Assembly (NCBI RefSeq): GCF_001610895.1 | Contig: NZ_CP011273.1 | Span: 4,898,001-4,962,000, forward strand | Length of the DNA: 64,000 nt | Source: Planctomyces sp. SH-PL62 | Lineage (GTDB): Bacteria; Planctomycetota; Planctomycetia; Isosphaerales; Isosphaeraceae | Direction: 5' to 3' | Shown: positions 7,153 to 17,752 of the stretch, in pieces | How positions within the stretch are numbered: position 1 is the first letter of the stretch | Layout of the letters: every line of letters starts with the position of its first letter | Program-made: the position numbers and the translations under genes | Notes under the pieces: generated by a model | Seen by the model: the letters and a program-made list of their open reading frames with translations, nothing else | Told to the model about the DNA's origin: nothing | Databases searched by the model: none

Positions 7153-8763
7153 TCAGTCGCGGGCCGCTCCCGTCGGAGACGCTTCGGTGCGGGCCCCCAC
7201 CACGACGGCGGGGGCGTCGTGGTTCTCCGGGATGGGTCGGACGTTGGCCGCGACGGCCGCCGCGCGGCAGGCGCGGGAGATCGGGGTGGAATAGATCCCC
7301 GACACGAGGCAGAGAGAGGCGCACGCGCCGGTCGCCAGCGCCACCGGCCAGCCCCCCACGGCCTGCACGGACTCCGAGGGGGTCTTGAAGTACATCAGGA
7401 CGATGATCCGCAGGTAGTAGAAAGCCCCCACAGCGGCGTTGAGCACGCCGATGATGGCCAGCAGCTGGAGCGACCAGGCCTCGTCTCCCGAGGCGGCCGA
7501 GAAGACCGACGCGAAGATCTGGAGCTTGCCGAAGAAGCCGACGAGGGGCGGGATGCCGCTGAGGCTCAGGAGACAGAGCGTCATCCCAAGCGCCACGATC
7601 GGCTGGCTCCAGCCCAGGCCCGACAGGTCGCCGATCGTCGTGACCGGCCGGCCGTCCGGCTTGCGGAGCGCCAGGATCACGCCGAACGCCCCCAGGGTCA
7701 TGAAGGCGTAAGCCGCCAGGTAGAACAGCACCGCCTCCACGCCGAAGTAGAACGACGAGCCGTGCGAGCCCCCCGCGAAGGCGGCCGTCACCCCGACCAT
7801 GAGATAGCCCGCATGCGCGATCGAGGAGTAAGCGAACAGCCGCTTGAGGTCGGCCTGGAGCAAGGCGACCGAATTGCCCAGGGTCATCGTGGCGACCGCG
7901 ATGATCCAGCAGAGCAAGACCGTCTTGTGGACGAGCGGGTCGTCCAGCCCCTTGAACGCCAACACGGACGTCAGCGCCCGGATCATCGCCACGAAGCCGA
8001 CGACCTTCGGCACCCACGACAGCAGGGCGGCGATCACCACCGGCGACGCCTGATACACGTCCGGGGCGTAGAAGTGGAGCGGCACCGCTGCCACGCGGAA
8101 GCAAAGCCCCGCCATCAGGAAGAGCACCGCCAGCAATCCCAGCGAAAGCTGCGGGACGTACGGCAAGGCCGTCAGGACCGAGAGGGCCTTGAGGTTCGTC
8201 GTCCCCGCGAGGCCGTAGAGGAAGGTCAACCCGTACAGCAGCAGGGCCGACGAGAAGATGCTCAGAAAGAAGTACTTGGTGACCGCCTCCTGCGTGGACG
8301 CCGTCCGCCGCGAGAGGTAGAGCAGCAGATAGGTCGGGATGCTGACCAGCTCCAGCCCCACGAAGAGCAGGATCATGTCGTTCGACGCGGCGACGAGCAT
8401 CGTCCCGGCCTGGATCATCAGGAACGAGCCGAAGAACTCCGCGGCGCGGTCGTCGGGAGGCTCGCGATGCGCCAGGCCGAGCAGCACGAGCCCGGTCAGG
8501 ATCACGAACAGCCGCACGTAGAACGACAGCGCGTCATTCAACGCCGCGCCGATGTAGACGTCGGGGTGGACGTCCCGCGAGGCCAGCAGTGCGAGCAGGC
8601 TCGCGACCAGCCCGACGGCCGACAGGCCGCACCATCCCCGGCGAGGGACGCGGACGAACGGAGCCGCCGTCATCATGACGATCGCCACCGCCAGCAGGAG
8701 GATCTCGGGCGACAGGACCAGGAGCGTCTCCTGGACCGTCCGATAGGCGAGCTGAAGGGTCAT
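7153..8763 (-). CDS. nuoN: NADH-quinone oxidoreductase subunit N
   Basis: A 536-residue polytopic membrane protein of the antiporter-like (Mrp/ND2) family. It starts with SPEILLLAVAIVMM and contains the conserved KYFFLSIFSSALLLYG region. The proton-channel segment includes APDVYQASPVVIAALLSWVPK, and LKRLFAYSSIAHAGYLMVG carries the conserved Lys and helix-breaking residues. It is one of the three proton-pumping subunits of the complex I membrane arm. It is the last gene of the operon, 40 bases after nuoM, and its C-terminus has a short hydrophilic tail. Length is slightly above the usual 480-500. Confidence 0.96.
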   Translation of the reverse strand: MTLQLAYRTVQETLLVLSPEILLLAVAIVMMTAAPFVRVPRRGWCGLSAVGLVASLLALLASRDVHPDVYIGAALNDALSFYVRLFVILTGLVLLGLAHREPPDDRAAEFFGSFLMIQAGTMLVAASNDMILLFVGLELVSIPTYLLLYLSRRTASTQEAVTKYFFLSIFSSALLLYGLTFLYGLAGTTNLKALSVLTALPYVPQLSLGLLAVLFLMAGLCFRVAAVPLHFYAPDVYQASPVVIAALLSWVPKVVGFVAMIRALTSVLAFKGLDDPLVHKTVLLCWIIAVATMTLGNSVALLQADLKRLFAYSSIAHAGYLMVGVTAAFAGGSHGSSFYFGVEAVLFYLAAYAFMTLGAFGVILALRKPDGRPVTTIGDLSGLGWSQPIVALGMTLCLLSLSGIPPLVGFFGKLQIFASVFSAASGDEAWSLQLLAIIGVLNAAVGAFYYLRIIVLMYFKTPSESVQAVGGWPVALATGACASLCLVSGIYSTPISRACRAAAVAANVRPIPENHDAPAVVVGARTEASPTGAARD

Positions 8764-8803
8764 CTCCGGCTTTCCGTTTAAGCGTTTACGTCGGGTGTCT
8801 GTA

Positions 8804-10507
8804 TCAGCGCGATTCGGGGGTCCGCATCGAGACGGCCGCCTCGATCCGGGCGGCGGCGTTCGGGGCGGGGTCGGCGGGAACGGTCTCGGCGACCGCCTCC
8901 GCCTCCGCCTTCTTGGCCTGCTCCGCGTTCATGATCTGGACGATGTCGGCGGCCGCCGGTCGGATCCTCGCGAAGAACGGCTCGGGGACGAGGCCGATGT
9001 AGAGGATCATGGCCGCCAGGGGCGCGAGCGACGCGATCTCGTACCACCCCAGCGGCCGGACTTCCGCATGGCCGTGGCCGTGGCCGTGGCCGTCCCCCTC
9101 GCCTTCACCGTGAGCGACCGGCTCCACCAGCGGGCCGAAGACCACGCGGCGGAGCAGCAGGAGCAGGTAGAAGGCGCCGAGGATCATGCCGAGCGTCGCC
9201 AGCGAGGCCGCCTTCCAGCTGTAGGCGAACATGCCGACCAGGATCGGGAACTCGCCGACGAAGCCGTTCAGCCCGGGGAGGGCGGCGGCCCCCATCGACG
9301 AGAAGATGAAGAAGAAGGCCAGGAGCGGGAACCGGTGCCAGATCCCGCCGATCGCGTTCATCTCGCGGGTGTGGTATCGGTCGTAGAGGATGCCGACGCA
9401 GGCGAAGAGCGCCCCGGTCGTCAGGCCGTGGTTCACCATCTGGATGATCGACCCGTTGAGCCCGGTGTCGTTCATGGCCAGCATGCCCAGGACGATGAAG
9501 CCCATGTGGCTGACCGAGCTGTAGGCCACCAGACGCTTCATGTCGGTCTGCGCCAACGCGGCGAGCGCCCCGTAGATGATCCCCACCACGCAGAGCGTCG
9601 CCAGCAGCGGGAAGAGGGCCGCCGCCCCCAGCGGCGTCATCCCCAGGTTGAAGCGGATCAGGCCGTAGCTCCCCACCTTGAGCAGCACGCCGGCGAGCAC
9701 GATCGAGCCGGCCGTCGGCGCCTCGACGTGCGCCAGCGGCAGCCAGGTGTGGAACGGGAAGAGCGGGACCTTGACCGCGAAGCCCGCGAACAGGAGCAGG
9801 AAGATGAGCACCTGCGGGCTGGTCCAGGAATCGACCTGATACCAGGCCGGCCAGGGCAAGCTCGCCAGCCCCCGGGTCAGTTCGGGGATCGAGAAGGTCA
9901 GCTGATGGTCCGGCGAATACTGCATGTGGACGACCACCAGCGCGATCACCCCGAGCAGCGTGAGCAGGCTCCCCGCCAGCGTGTACAGGAAGAAGTAGAC
10001 CGAGGCCCGCTGCCGCTCCGGGCCGCCCCAGAGGCCGATCAGGAAGAACAGCGGGATCAGGGTGAACTCGAAGAAGATGTAGAAGAGGACCACGTCCAGG
10101 GCCGCGAACAGCCCCAGCAGGCCCGTCTCCAGCGCCAGCAGGAACGCGTAGTAGAGCGGCGCCCGGTCCGAGATCGACTCCCAGGACGACAGGACCGCCG
10201 TGATCATCAGCAGGCCGGTGAGCACGAACAGCCAGATCGACAGGCCGTCCAGCCCCAGCGCGAAGCGGACGTCCGGGCGGTCGAGCCAGCTCAGGCCGTA
10301 CGGCCCCGCGTCCGGCCCGTAGGCGAACTGGGGGGTCGTGACGGCGGGCTCGAAGCCCGCCAGCAGGACGAGGCACGCGGCGAGCGACGCCAGGCTGAAA
10401 CCCAGCGCGATTCGACGCGACGCCCCCTTGTCCAGGCCGGGCGTCAGCACCAGCACCAGCGCGCCGATCAAGGGGAGGAAAACGGTGACCGCCAACAGTG
10501 TCGCCAT
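8804..10507 (-). CDS. nuoM: NADH-quinone oxidoreductase subunit M, with His-rich loop
   Basis: The product has 567 residues from the ATG at 10507, chosen because GAGG lies nine bases upstream; an ATG nine bases earlier has no room for a binding site. It is an antiporter-like subunit with about 14 membrane helices. ALETGLLGLFAALDVVLFYIFFEF holds the conserved Glu, the LPLAHVEAP box the channel region, and DMKRLVAYSSVSHMGFIVLG the second conserved Lys. It pumps protons in complex I. The C-terminal part has an unusual hydrophilic loop, HGEGEGDGHGHGHGH (around bases 9060-9115), that standard NuoM lacks. Confidence 0.96.
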   Translation of the reverse strand: MATLLAVTVFLPLIGALVLVLTPGLDKGASRRIALGFSLASLAACLVLLAGFEPAVTTPQFAYGPDAGPYGLSWLDRPDVRFALGLDGLSIWLFVLTGLLMITAVLSSWESISDRAPLYYAFLLALETGLLGLFAALDVVLFYIFFEFTLIPLFFLIGLWGGPERQRASVYFFLYTLAGSLLTLLGVIALVVVHMQYSPDHQLTFSIPELTRGLASLPWPAWYQVDSWTSPQVLIFLLLFAGFAVKVPLFPFHTWLPLAHVEAPTAGSIVLAGVLLKVGSYGLIRFNLGMTPLGAAALFPLLATLCVVGIIYGALAALAQTDMKRLVAYSSVSHMGFIVLGMLAMNDTGLNGSIIQMVNHGLTTGALFACVGILYDRYHTREMNAIGGIWHRFPLLAFFFIFSSMGAAALPGLNGFVGEFPILVGMFAYSWKAASLATLGMILGAFYLLLLLRRVVFGPLVEPVAHGEGEGDGHGHGHGHAEVRPLGWYEIASLAPLAAMILYIGLVPEPFFARIRPAAADIVQIMNAEQAKKAEAEAVAETVPADPAPNAAARIEAAVSMRTPESR

Positions 10508-10569
10508 CGAAACCATCCTCGGAAGCCTTCGCCGCTCGGCCGTCGCCCTCGCGGGTCGGTCGTGAGTCC

Positions 10570-12594
<2,025 letters not shown>

Positions 12595-12662
12595 GTCGCC
12601 GCTCCTCTTTGTTTCGACTCGCCAGTCTCGCAATCGTCGATGGACGCCCCCGGCGTCCGGCC

Positions 12663-13130
12663 TCAGCGACGGCGCTCGGTCCAGGGTTGGATCGGATGGG
12701 CCGGCTCGATGCCGGCCGGGGTGAGCTGGGGATACGACTCGACGCCCGCCGTCCCGTCCACCGGCGCGGCCTCGGCGGCCTGGTCGGCCAGGTCGGTCGT
12801 GTCCACGCCGGGCTCGCGGACGTCCTGCCAGAGCGTCACGTCCAGCGACGACCGCCGGTTGAACAGCACGACCACCAGCGCCATCGCGATCGAGGCCTCG
12901 CAGGCCGCGATGGTCAGGATCACGATCGTGAAGACCTGGCCGCTCCAGTTGCCGTGGTAGCGGCCGAAGGCGACCAGCGAGAGCGCCACCCCCTGGAGCA
13001 TCATCTCGGCCGACAGGAACATGACGATGAGATTGCGACGGGCGATGAACCCCAGCATCCCCAGCGCGAAGAGCGCCGCGCCCACCAGCAGGTAGTTCCT
13101 CAGCAGCTCGATCGTGAACGGGTCGGTCAT
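12663..13130 (-). CDS. nuoK: NADH-quinone oxidoreductase subunit K
   Basis: The first ~100 residues are a standard three-helix NuoK. These include RRNLIVMFLSAEMMLQGV with the conserved membrane Glu, and VILTIAACEASIAMALVVVLF with the second Glu. Both Glu residues belong to the E-channel that couples quinone reduction to proton transfer. At 155 residues it is about 50 longer than usual. The extra C-terminal tail is acidic and proline-containing and probably sits in the cytoplasm; its role is unknown. It lies 68 bases before nuoL and 76 after nuoJ. Confidence 0.95.
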   Translation of the reverse strand: MTDPFTIELLRNYLLVGAALFALGMLGFIARRNLIVMFLSAEMMLQGVALSLVAFGRYHGNWSGQVFTIVILTIAACEASIAMALVVVLFNRRSSLDVTLWQDVREPGVDTTDLADQAAEAAPVDGTAGVESYPQLTPAGIEPAHPIQPWTERRR

Positions 13131-13206
13131 GGCTTCTTCCAGCGGGTTCCAGGAAAAGGTGCGTCGCGGGGGCGTCGGCGATCGATCGATCGGGTCCGGT
13201 TCCGGG

Positions 13207-14085
13207 TCAGGCCTCGACGTTCGGAGGCGCGCCCGGCGCGGCGTCGGCTCGCTTCGGGTTGGCGATCAGCACGGCCGCGATCAGGGCGGCGAACAGGATC
13301 GACCCGGCGAGCTCCACCGTCAGCAGGTGGTCCGTGTAGAGCGCCTCGCCCAGGCCGGCGACGTTCGGCTTCGGCTTCGAGAGGTCGCCGTCGGCGTGGA
13401 GAGCCGAGGTCGGCCTCAGCGTCCGCTCGAGCGCCTTGCGGGCCTCGTTCGTCTCGGCGAGTTGGTAGAACGCCGCGATCTCGCGACCGCGGACCAGTCG
13501 GGATTCGGGCGTCGGCGCGTCGCCCGCGACGGGGGGGCCGTTCGGCGTCCCCTGGATGCTCGCCAGGCAGTAGGCCAGCGACCACAGCAGGAGGAAGCTG
13601 GTGAACACGGCCCGGCCCGGAGACCGCGCCGCGCGGTCGTAGACGGCCCGGCCTTCGGTCTGGGCCAGCATGATGACGAACAGGAACGTCACGATGATGG
13701 CCCCGGCGTAGACGATGACCGAGCCGGCGGCCAGGAACTGCGCGTCGGCCAGGAGGAACAGGCCGGCGACCGAGACGACGACGGCCGCGAACCAGAGGGC
13801 GCTGTAGACCGGGTTGCGGCTGGTCACGGTCATCACGCCGCAGCCCAGCGCGCCGCCGGCGAAGACGTAGAAGAACGACCCGGCGACCAGGTCGGCCAGC
13901 GGCGAGAGCGCCGGCGGCGAGAGCAGGGCGAGGAAGCCCAGGAGCCCCAGGCCGGCGAAGGTCGCGCCCAGGATGTAGATCGTCCGAGCCTTGGCCTCGC
14001 CCCGGCGGTGCGGGAGCAGGAGGTAGGTCCCGGTCGCCCCGAGGAGGATGCCGATCGTCGCGAGGATCAAGGAGCCGGTCGTCAT
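13207..14085 (-). CDS. nuoJ: NADH-quinone oxidoreductase subunit J
   Basis: A 292-residue membrane protein. The diagnostic part is FAGGALGCGVMTVTSRNPVY, then FLLADAQFLAAGSVIVYAGAIIVTFLFVIML, the conserved helix whose bulge moves between active and inactive complex I. Two extra N-terminal helices (residues 5-25 and 38-58) precede this core. A hydrophilic, Lys/Glu-containing stretch of about 80 residues lies between the last helices, followed by a final helix near residue 260. It is therefore longer than the ~180 residue E. coli protein. It is an accessory core subunit beside NuoK. Confidence 0.93.
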   Translation of the reverse strand: MTTGSLILATIGILLGATGTYLLLPHRRGEAKARTIYILGATFAGLGLLGFLALLSPPALSPLADLVAGSFFYVFAGGALGCGVMTVTSRNPVYSALWFAAVVVSVAGLFLLADAQFLAAGSVIVYAGAIIVTFLFVIMLAQTEGRAVYDRAARSPGRAVFTSFLLLWSLAYCLASIQGTPNGPPVAGDAPTPESRLVRGREIAAFYQLAETNEARKALERTLRPTSALHADGDLSKPKPNVAGLGEALYTDHLLTVELAGSILFAALIAAVLIANPKRADAAPGAPPNVEA

Positions 14086-14162
14086 GGGACTTCGTCGCCT
14101 GGTCGTTTAAAGGGTCGGGCGGGGTGTCTCTCGGCCCCCTGGAATGCGTCGGCCTCGATGGA

Positions 14163-14753
14163 TCAACTTATGGGGGATTCGAGGGCCTGGGTCGCGGCCG
14201 ACGAGTCGGCCGGCGGCGGCGGCGTCGTGAATCGCATCGGCTCGGCGTCGCGGGTCACGTCGAAGACCGAAAGGAGCTTCGTCTTGTCGAAGATCATCTC
14301 CTCGCGGGAAAGCCCGGTGAGGTCGTACAGCCCAGTCAGCTCGATGGCGTCGACGGGGCAGGCTTCCTCGCACATCCCGCAGTAGATGCACCTCAGCTCG
14401 TCGATGACGAAGCTCTCGGGGTACTTCTCGCGGTCGGGCCAGGACTCCGGGGCCGTCGACCCCACGATGTCGATGCAGTGCGCCGGGCAGGCCGTGGCGC
14501 AGAGCATGCAGGCGACGCACTTGGGCCGCCCTTCCTCGTCCTTGTTGAGGCGGTGCACGCCCCGGTAGACCGGGCTCGGGACGTGCTGGACCTCGGGGTA
14601 CTGCACGGTGATCGCCGTGTCCTGGAAGGCGACGCCGAAGATATGCTTGGCCGTGACGGCGAGGCCGGCGGCCACCTGGGGGAGGTAGAACCGGTCCCCC
14701 AGCGTCATCTTCGGCGGCTCGATCTTCTTGAGTTTCGGGTCGTCGACTCGCAC
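14163..14753 (-). CDS. nuoI: NADH-quinone oxidoreductase subunit I (two 4Fe-4S ferredoxin)
   Basis: The product has 196 residues from a GTG at 14753, preferred because AAGGAG lies about ten bases upstream; a TTG at 14801 is the alternative. Two ferredoxin motifs are present, CVACMLCATACPAHC and CIYCGMCEEACPVDA, which bind clusters N6a and N6b. They pass electrons from the NuoG chain to NuoB. The N-terminal amphipathic stretch would lie on the membrane surface. The tail after residue 160 is Pro/Ala-rich and not conserved. The gene lies between nuoH (69 bases) and nuoJ (77 bases). Confidence 0.95.
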   Translation of the reverse strand: MRVDDPKLKKIEPPKMTLGDRFYLPQVAAGLAVTAKHIFGVAFQDTAITVQYPEVQHVPSPVYRGVHRLNKDEEGRPKCVACMLCATACPAHCIDIVGSTAPESWPDREKYPESFVIDELRCIYCGMCEEACPVDAIELTGLYDLTGLSREEMIFDKTKLLSVFDVTRDAEPMRFTTPPPPADSSAATQALESPIS

Positions 14754-14822
14754 GTTCCTAGGGCTCCTTGCGGTCCCGCCGCGGCGGGGCGTGGAATTCA
14801 ACTCGGCGAGCGCCGGGGCCGC

Positions 14823-15875
14823 TCAGTTCCAGTACGTCCGGACCAGTTGCACGACGCCGGCGGTGGCCACCAGATTGATGAGCGCCAGCGGGATCATCGA
14901 CTTCCACGCCAGGTCCATCAGCTGGTCGTACCGGAACCGGGGGAGCGTCCAGCGGATCCACATGATGAACAGGATGACCAGGAACACCTTGCCGGTGATG
15001 ATCCCGACCTTGAGCACCGTGCTGAGCAGGCTGTTCGACTCCGGCGTCAGGCCGAGGAACGGGAGGTGCCAGCCGCCCCAGAACATGATCACGGTGATGA
15101 AGCTGATCGTGATGATGTGCAGGTACTCGCCGAGGAAGAACATGCCGAACTTCATCGCCGAGTACTCGGTGTGGAAGCCTCCCACCAGTTCCTGCTCGGA
15201 CTCGGGAAGGTCGAACGGCAGGCGGTTGGTCTCGGCGAAGGCGCTCGTGAAGAACAGGATGAAGCCCAGCGGCTGGACGAACACGCCCCAGACGTTGTTG
15301 CTCTGCCAGGCGATGATCTGGTTCATGTCGAGCGAGCCGGCAATGAGCAGCATCCCCAGGATCGACATCCCCAGCGGGATCTCGTAGCTGATCAGCTGGG
15401 CGCTCGACCGCATGCCGCCGATGAACGCGTACTTGTTGTTCGACGCCCAGCCGGCGAGGATCACGCCGTAGACCGCCAGGCTGCCGACCGCCAGTACGTA
15501 GAGCAGGCCCATGTCGACGTTGGGGGCGATCTGGAAGTCGATGATCTGGCCCGGGCCGACGGGGCCGAACGGCACGACGGCGAAGCCGATCATCGCCGTC
15601 ACGATCGCGATCCACGGGGCCAGGATGTAGAGGGGTTTGGTCACGTACTTCGGGACCACGTCCTCCTTGAGCAGCATCTTGGCGCCGTCGGCCAGGGGCT
15701 GGAGCAGGGCGGCCGGCAGCCCGAACTGGCTGCCGCAGCGGTTGGGCCCGATCCGGTCCTGCGCGTACGCGGCGACCTTCCGCTCGACGAGGATCAGGTA
15801 CGCGACCGTCCCCTGAGTCACCCCGACAATCACGAGGATCTTGATGAGGATCCCGATCAACACCCAAATCGTCAT
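14823..15875 (-). CDS. nuoH: NADH-quinone oxidoreductase subunit H
   Basis: A 350-residue membrane protein with eight or more helices. Conserved features are ILVERKVAAYAQDRIGPNRCG near the N-terminus, AEDVVPK-like LKEDVVPKYV, and ETNRLPFDLPESEQELVGGFHTEYS in the centre. The last holds the Glu and Arg residues that line the quinone chamber. It joins the quinone site in NuoB/NuoD to the proton-pumping arm. AAGGGTG stands six bases before the ATG. Length and motifs are normal for the family. Confidence 0.97.
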   Translation of the reverse strand: MTIWVLIGILIKILVIVGVTQGTVAYLILVERKVAAYAQDRIGPNRCGSQFGLPAALLQPLADGAKMLLKEDVVPKYVTKPLYILAPWIAIVTAMIGFAVVPFGPVGPGQIIDFQIAPNVDMGLLYVLAVGSLAVYGVILAGWASNNKYAFIGGMRSSAQLISYEIPLGMSILGMLLIAGSLDMNQIIAWQSNNVWGVFVQPLGFILFFTSAFAETNRLPFDLPESEQELVGGFHTEYSAMKFGMFFLGEYLHIITISFITVIMFWGGWHLPFLGLTPESNSLLSTVLKVGIITGKVFLVILFIMWIRWTLPRFRYDQLMDLAWKSMIPLALINLVATAGVVQLVRTYWN

Positions 15876-15950
15876 AAATTCACCCTTGCCGCATCGTCCC
15901 GGAGCCGTCCGACCCGATCAACTTCCGCCCGACCTTCGCCCGACCTCGAC

Positions 15951-17696
15951 TCAACGCGACTTGGCCGCGCCCATCGGCGCGTACCAGGCGTCCACGAACG
16001 GCGGCGGCCCGTCCTCGCGGGGGGCCGACGGATCCAGCGGCGCCCCGTACTCGGGGAGCGCCCCCCCCTTCGCCGCGGCGAACGTCGGGGCCGTCTCGGC
16101 CAGCTCGGCCAGCACGTCGCCCGACCTCGCAGGCCCGCCCGGGCGGTCGAGCAGGATCGCGAACAGGTCGAGATCCGGCAGCGAGCCGTCGCGGGGCGGG
16201 AGCGACGCCTCGGCGTACTGGATCCGGCCGTCCGCATTCACATAGCTGCCGGCCTTCTCGGCGTAGGTGCCGCCGGCGAGGACCACGTCGGCCTTGTGGG
16301 CCAGGGCGCTGATGCGGGAGTCCTGGACCACGACGAACCCCACCTTGTCGCGGACGGCCGAGGCGGTCGCCTCGTCGATCCACTCCTCGGGCGAGCCCGA
16401 CGCGACGTAGAGCGCCCCCACCTCGCCGGCCTCGACCTTCTTGAGGATGTCGTCGTACTCGACGACCGAGCCCTGGACGTGCTCCAAAACCGCCCGAACG
16501 CCCCGGACGTTGGGGGCCTTCTCGGCGTGGATGGTGAACGGCCGGGGGACCAGGAAGGTGGTGTCGCCCGAGCGTCCCTCGGTCTTTCCGGGGGTGAAGG
16601 TCTGGTCCTCGCCGCGGATCGTCACCGGGCCGACGGCCAGGACGGCGTCGGCGGCGACCCCCTTCAGGTACCGGGCCATCAGGTACGCTTCCTCGACGGT
16701 CAGGAAGGGGGAGAGGACGCCGGCGATCCGGCGGCCGTCGACGACGGCCTGCTTGAGCCCCCGATCCACGAGCTTGACCGCCTCGTCGATCGCCACGGCG
16801 ACGTGGTCGCCGCCCTTGAGGGCGTAGTTCGCCTCGAGCAGGTCTTCGGGGGCGGCGTCGTTCTTGTAGCCGTAGCGGCCCTCGTCGCAGATCCAGTAGT
16901 CGTTGACGTGGGGATTGTTCCGGGGCTTGACCCGCCAGACCTTCCCCTTGTTCTCCTCGACGCTGATGTTGCAGCCGGTCGAGCAGCGGGTGCAGACGGA
17001 GTCGTGCTTGGAGAGGAACCAGACGCGCTGCTTGTGGAGGAAGTCCTTGTCGAGCAGGGCGCCGACCGGGCAGAGGTCGACGACGTTGCCGGCCAGCGGG
17101 TTGTCGTCGAGCGTGACGCCGGGGAAGGTGGCGATCTCGGCGTGGCTCCCCCGGCGGGTGACCTGCAGCTCGGCCGTCTGGGTGATCTCGCGGGTGAACC
17201 GGACGCAGCGGGTGCACATGATGCACCGGTCCTGGTTGAGCTGGATCAGGTCCGAGACGTCCTTGCGGGGGTTGACGATCCGCTCCTCGAGGAAGCGGTG
17301 GGTGGACTGGCCGTGGTGGTAGCTGTAGTCCTGAAGCCCGCACTCGCCGGCCTGGTCGCAGACCGGGCAGTCGAGCGGATGGTTCAGGAGGAGCATCTCC
17401 ATGATCATCCGCTGGTGCTCCTGCACCTTCGGGCTGTCGGTGACGAGGACCGTCCCGTCCTTGGCCGGCGTCTGGCAGCCGGGGACGAGCTTGGGCATCA
17501 TCTTGACCTCGCCGGTCTTCGGGTCCTTGGCCCCGACCTCGACCTCGCACATGCGGCAGTTGGCCACGACCGACAGGGAGGGGTGCCAGCAGTAGTAGGG
17601 GATCTCGACGCCGACCCGCTTGGCCATCTGGATGGCGTTGAGCTTCTCCCCCTCGGGGATCGGGTATTCGGCGCCGTTGATGAGGATCGTGGCCAT
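15951..17696 (-). CDS. nuoG: NADH-quinone oxidoreductase subunit G, short form
   Basis: The product has 581 residues, starting MATILINGAEYPIPEGEKL. The N-terminal 2Fe-2S domain has CWHPSLSVVANCRMC. The next part has the His-ligated 4Fe-4S site (DCPVCDQAGECGLQD) and CIMCTRCVRFTREI. CTRCSTGCNISVEENKGKV then begins the molybdopterin-oxidoreductase-like domain. It carries iron-sulfur clusters of the peripheral arm. The C-terminal molybdopterin-like region is much shortened compared with the 780-910 residue forms of Thermus and E. coli. That domain binds no cofactor in complex I, so function is probably kept. It ends in a Pro-rich linker. Confidence 0.95.
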   Translation of the reverse strand: MATILINGAEYPIPEGEKLNAIQMAKRVGVEIPYYCWHPSLSVVANCRMCEVEVGAKDPKTGEVKMMPKLVPGCQTPAKDGTVLVTDSPKVQEHQRMIMEMLLLNHPLDCPVCDQAGECGLQDYSYHHGQSTHRFLEERIVNPRKDVSDLIQLNQDRCIMCTRCVRFTREITQTAELQVTRRGSHAEIATFPGVTLDDNPLAGNVVDLCPVGALLDKDFLHKQRVWFLSKHDSVCTRCSTGCNISVEENKGKVWRVKPRNNPHVNDYWICDEGRYGYKNDAAPEDLLEANYALKGGDHVAVAIDEAVKLVDRGLKQAVVDGRRIAGVLSPFLTVEEAYLMARYLKGVAADAVLAVGPVTIRGEDQTFTPGKTEGRSGDTTFLVPRPFTIHAEKAPNVRGVRAVLEHVQGSVVEYDDILKKVEAGEVGALYVASGSPEEWIDEATASAVRDKVGFVVVQDSRISALAHKADVVLAGGTYAEKAGSYVNADGRIQYAEASLPPRDGSLPDLDLFAILLDRPGGPARSGDVLAELAETAPTFAAAKGGALPEYGAPLDPSAPREDGPPPFVDAWYAPMGAAKSR

Positions 17697-17752
17697 CGTT
17701 CGTTCCGGTCCAAGGGGCTTGTATGGGGAAGGCTCGTCGCGGTCCGTCGTCC

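Noticed and set aside
9066-9095. Short tandem GTGGCC repeats as a microsatellite or regulatory repeat.
   Set aside because: They are explained by the His-Gly codons of the NuoM loop on the minus strand.
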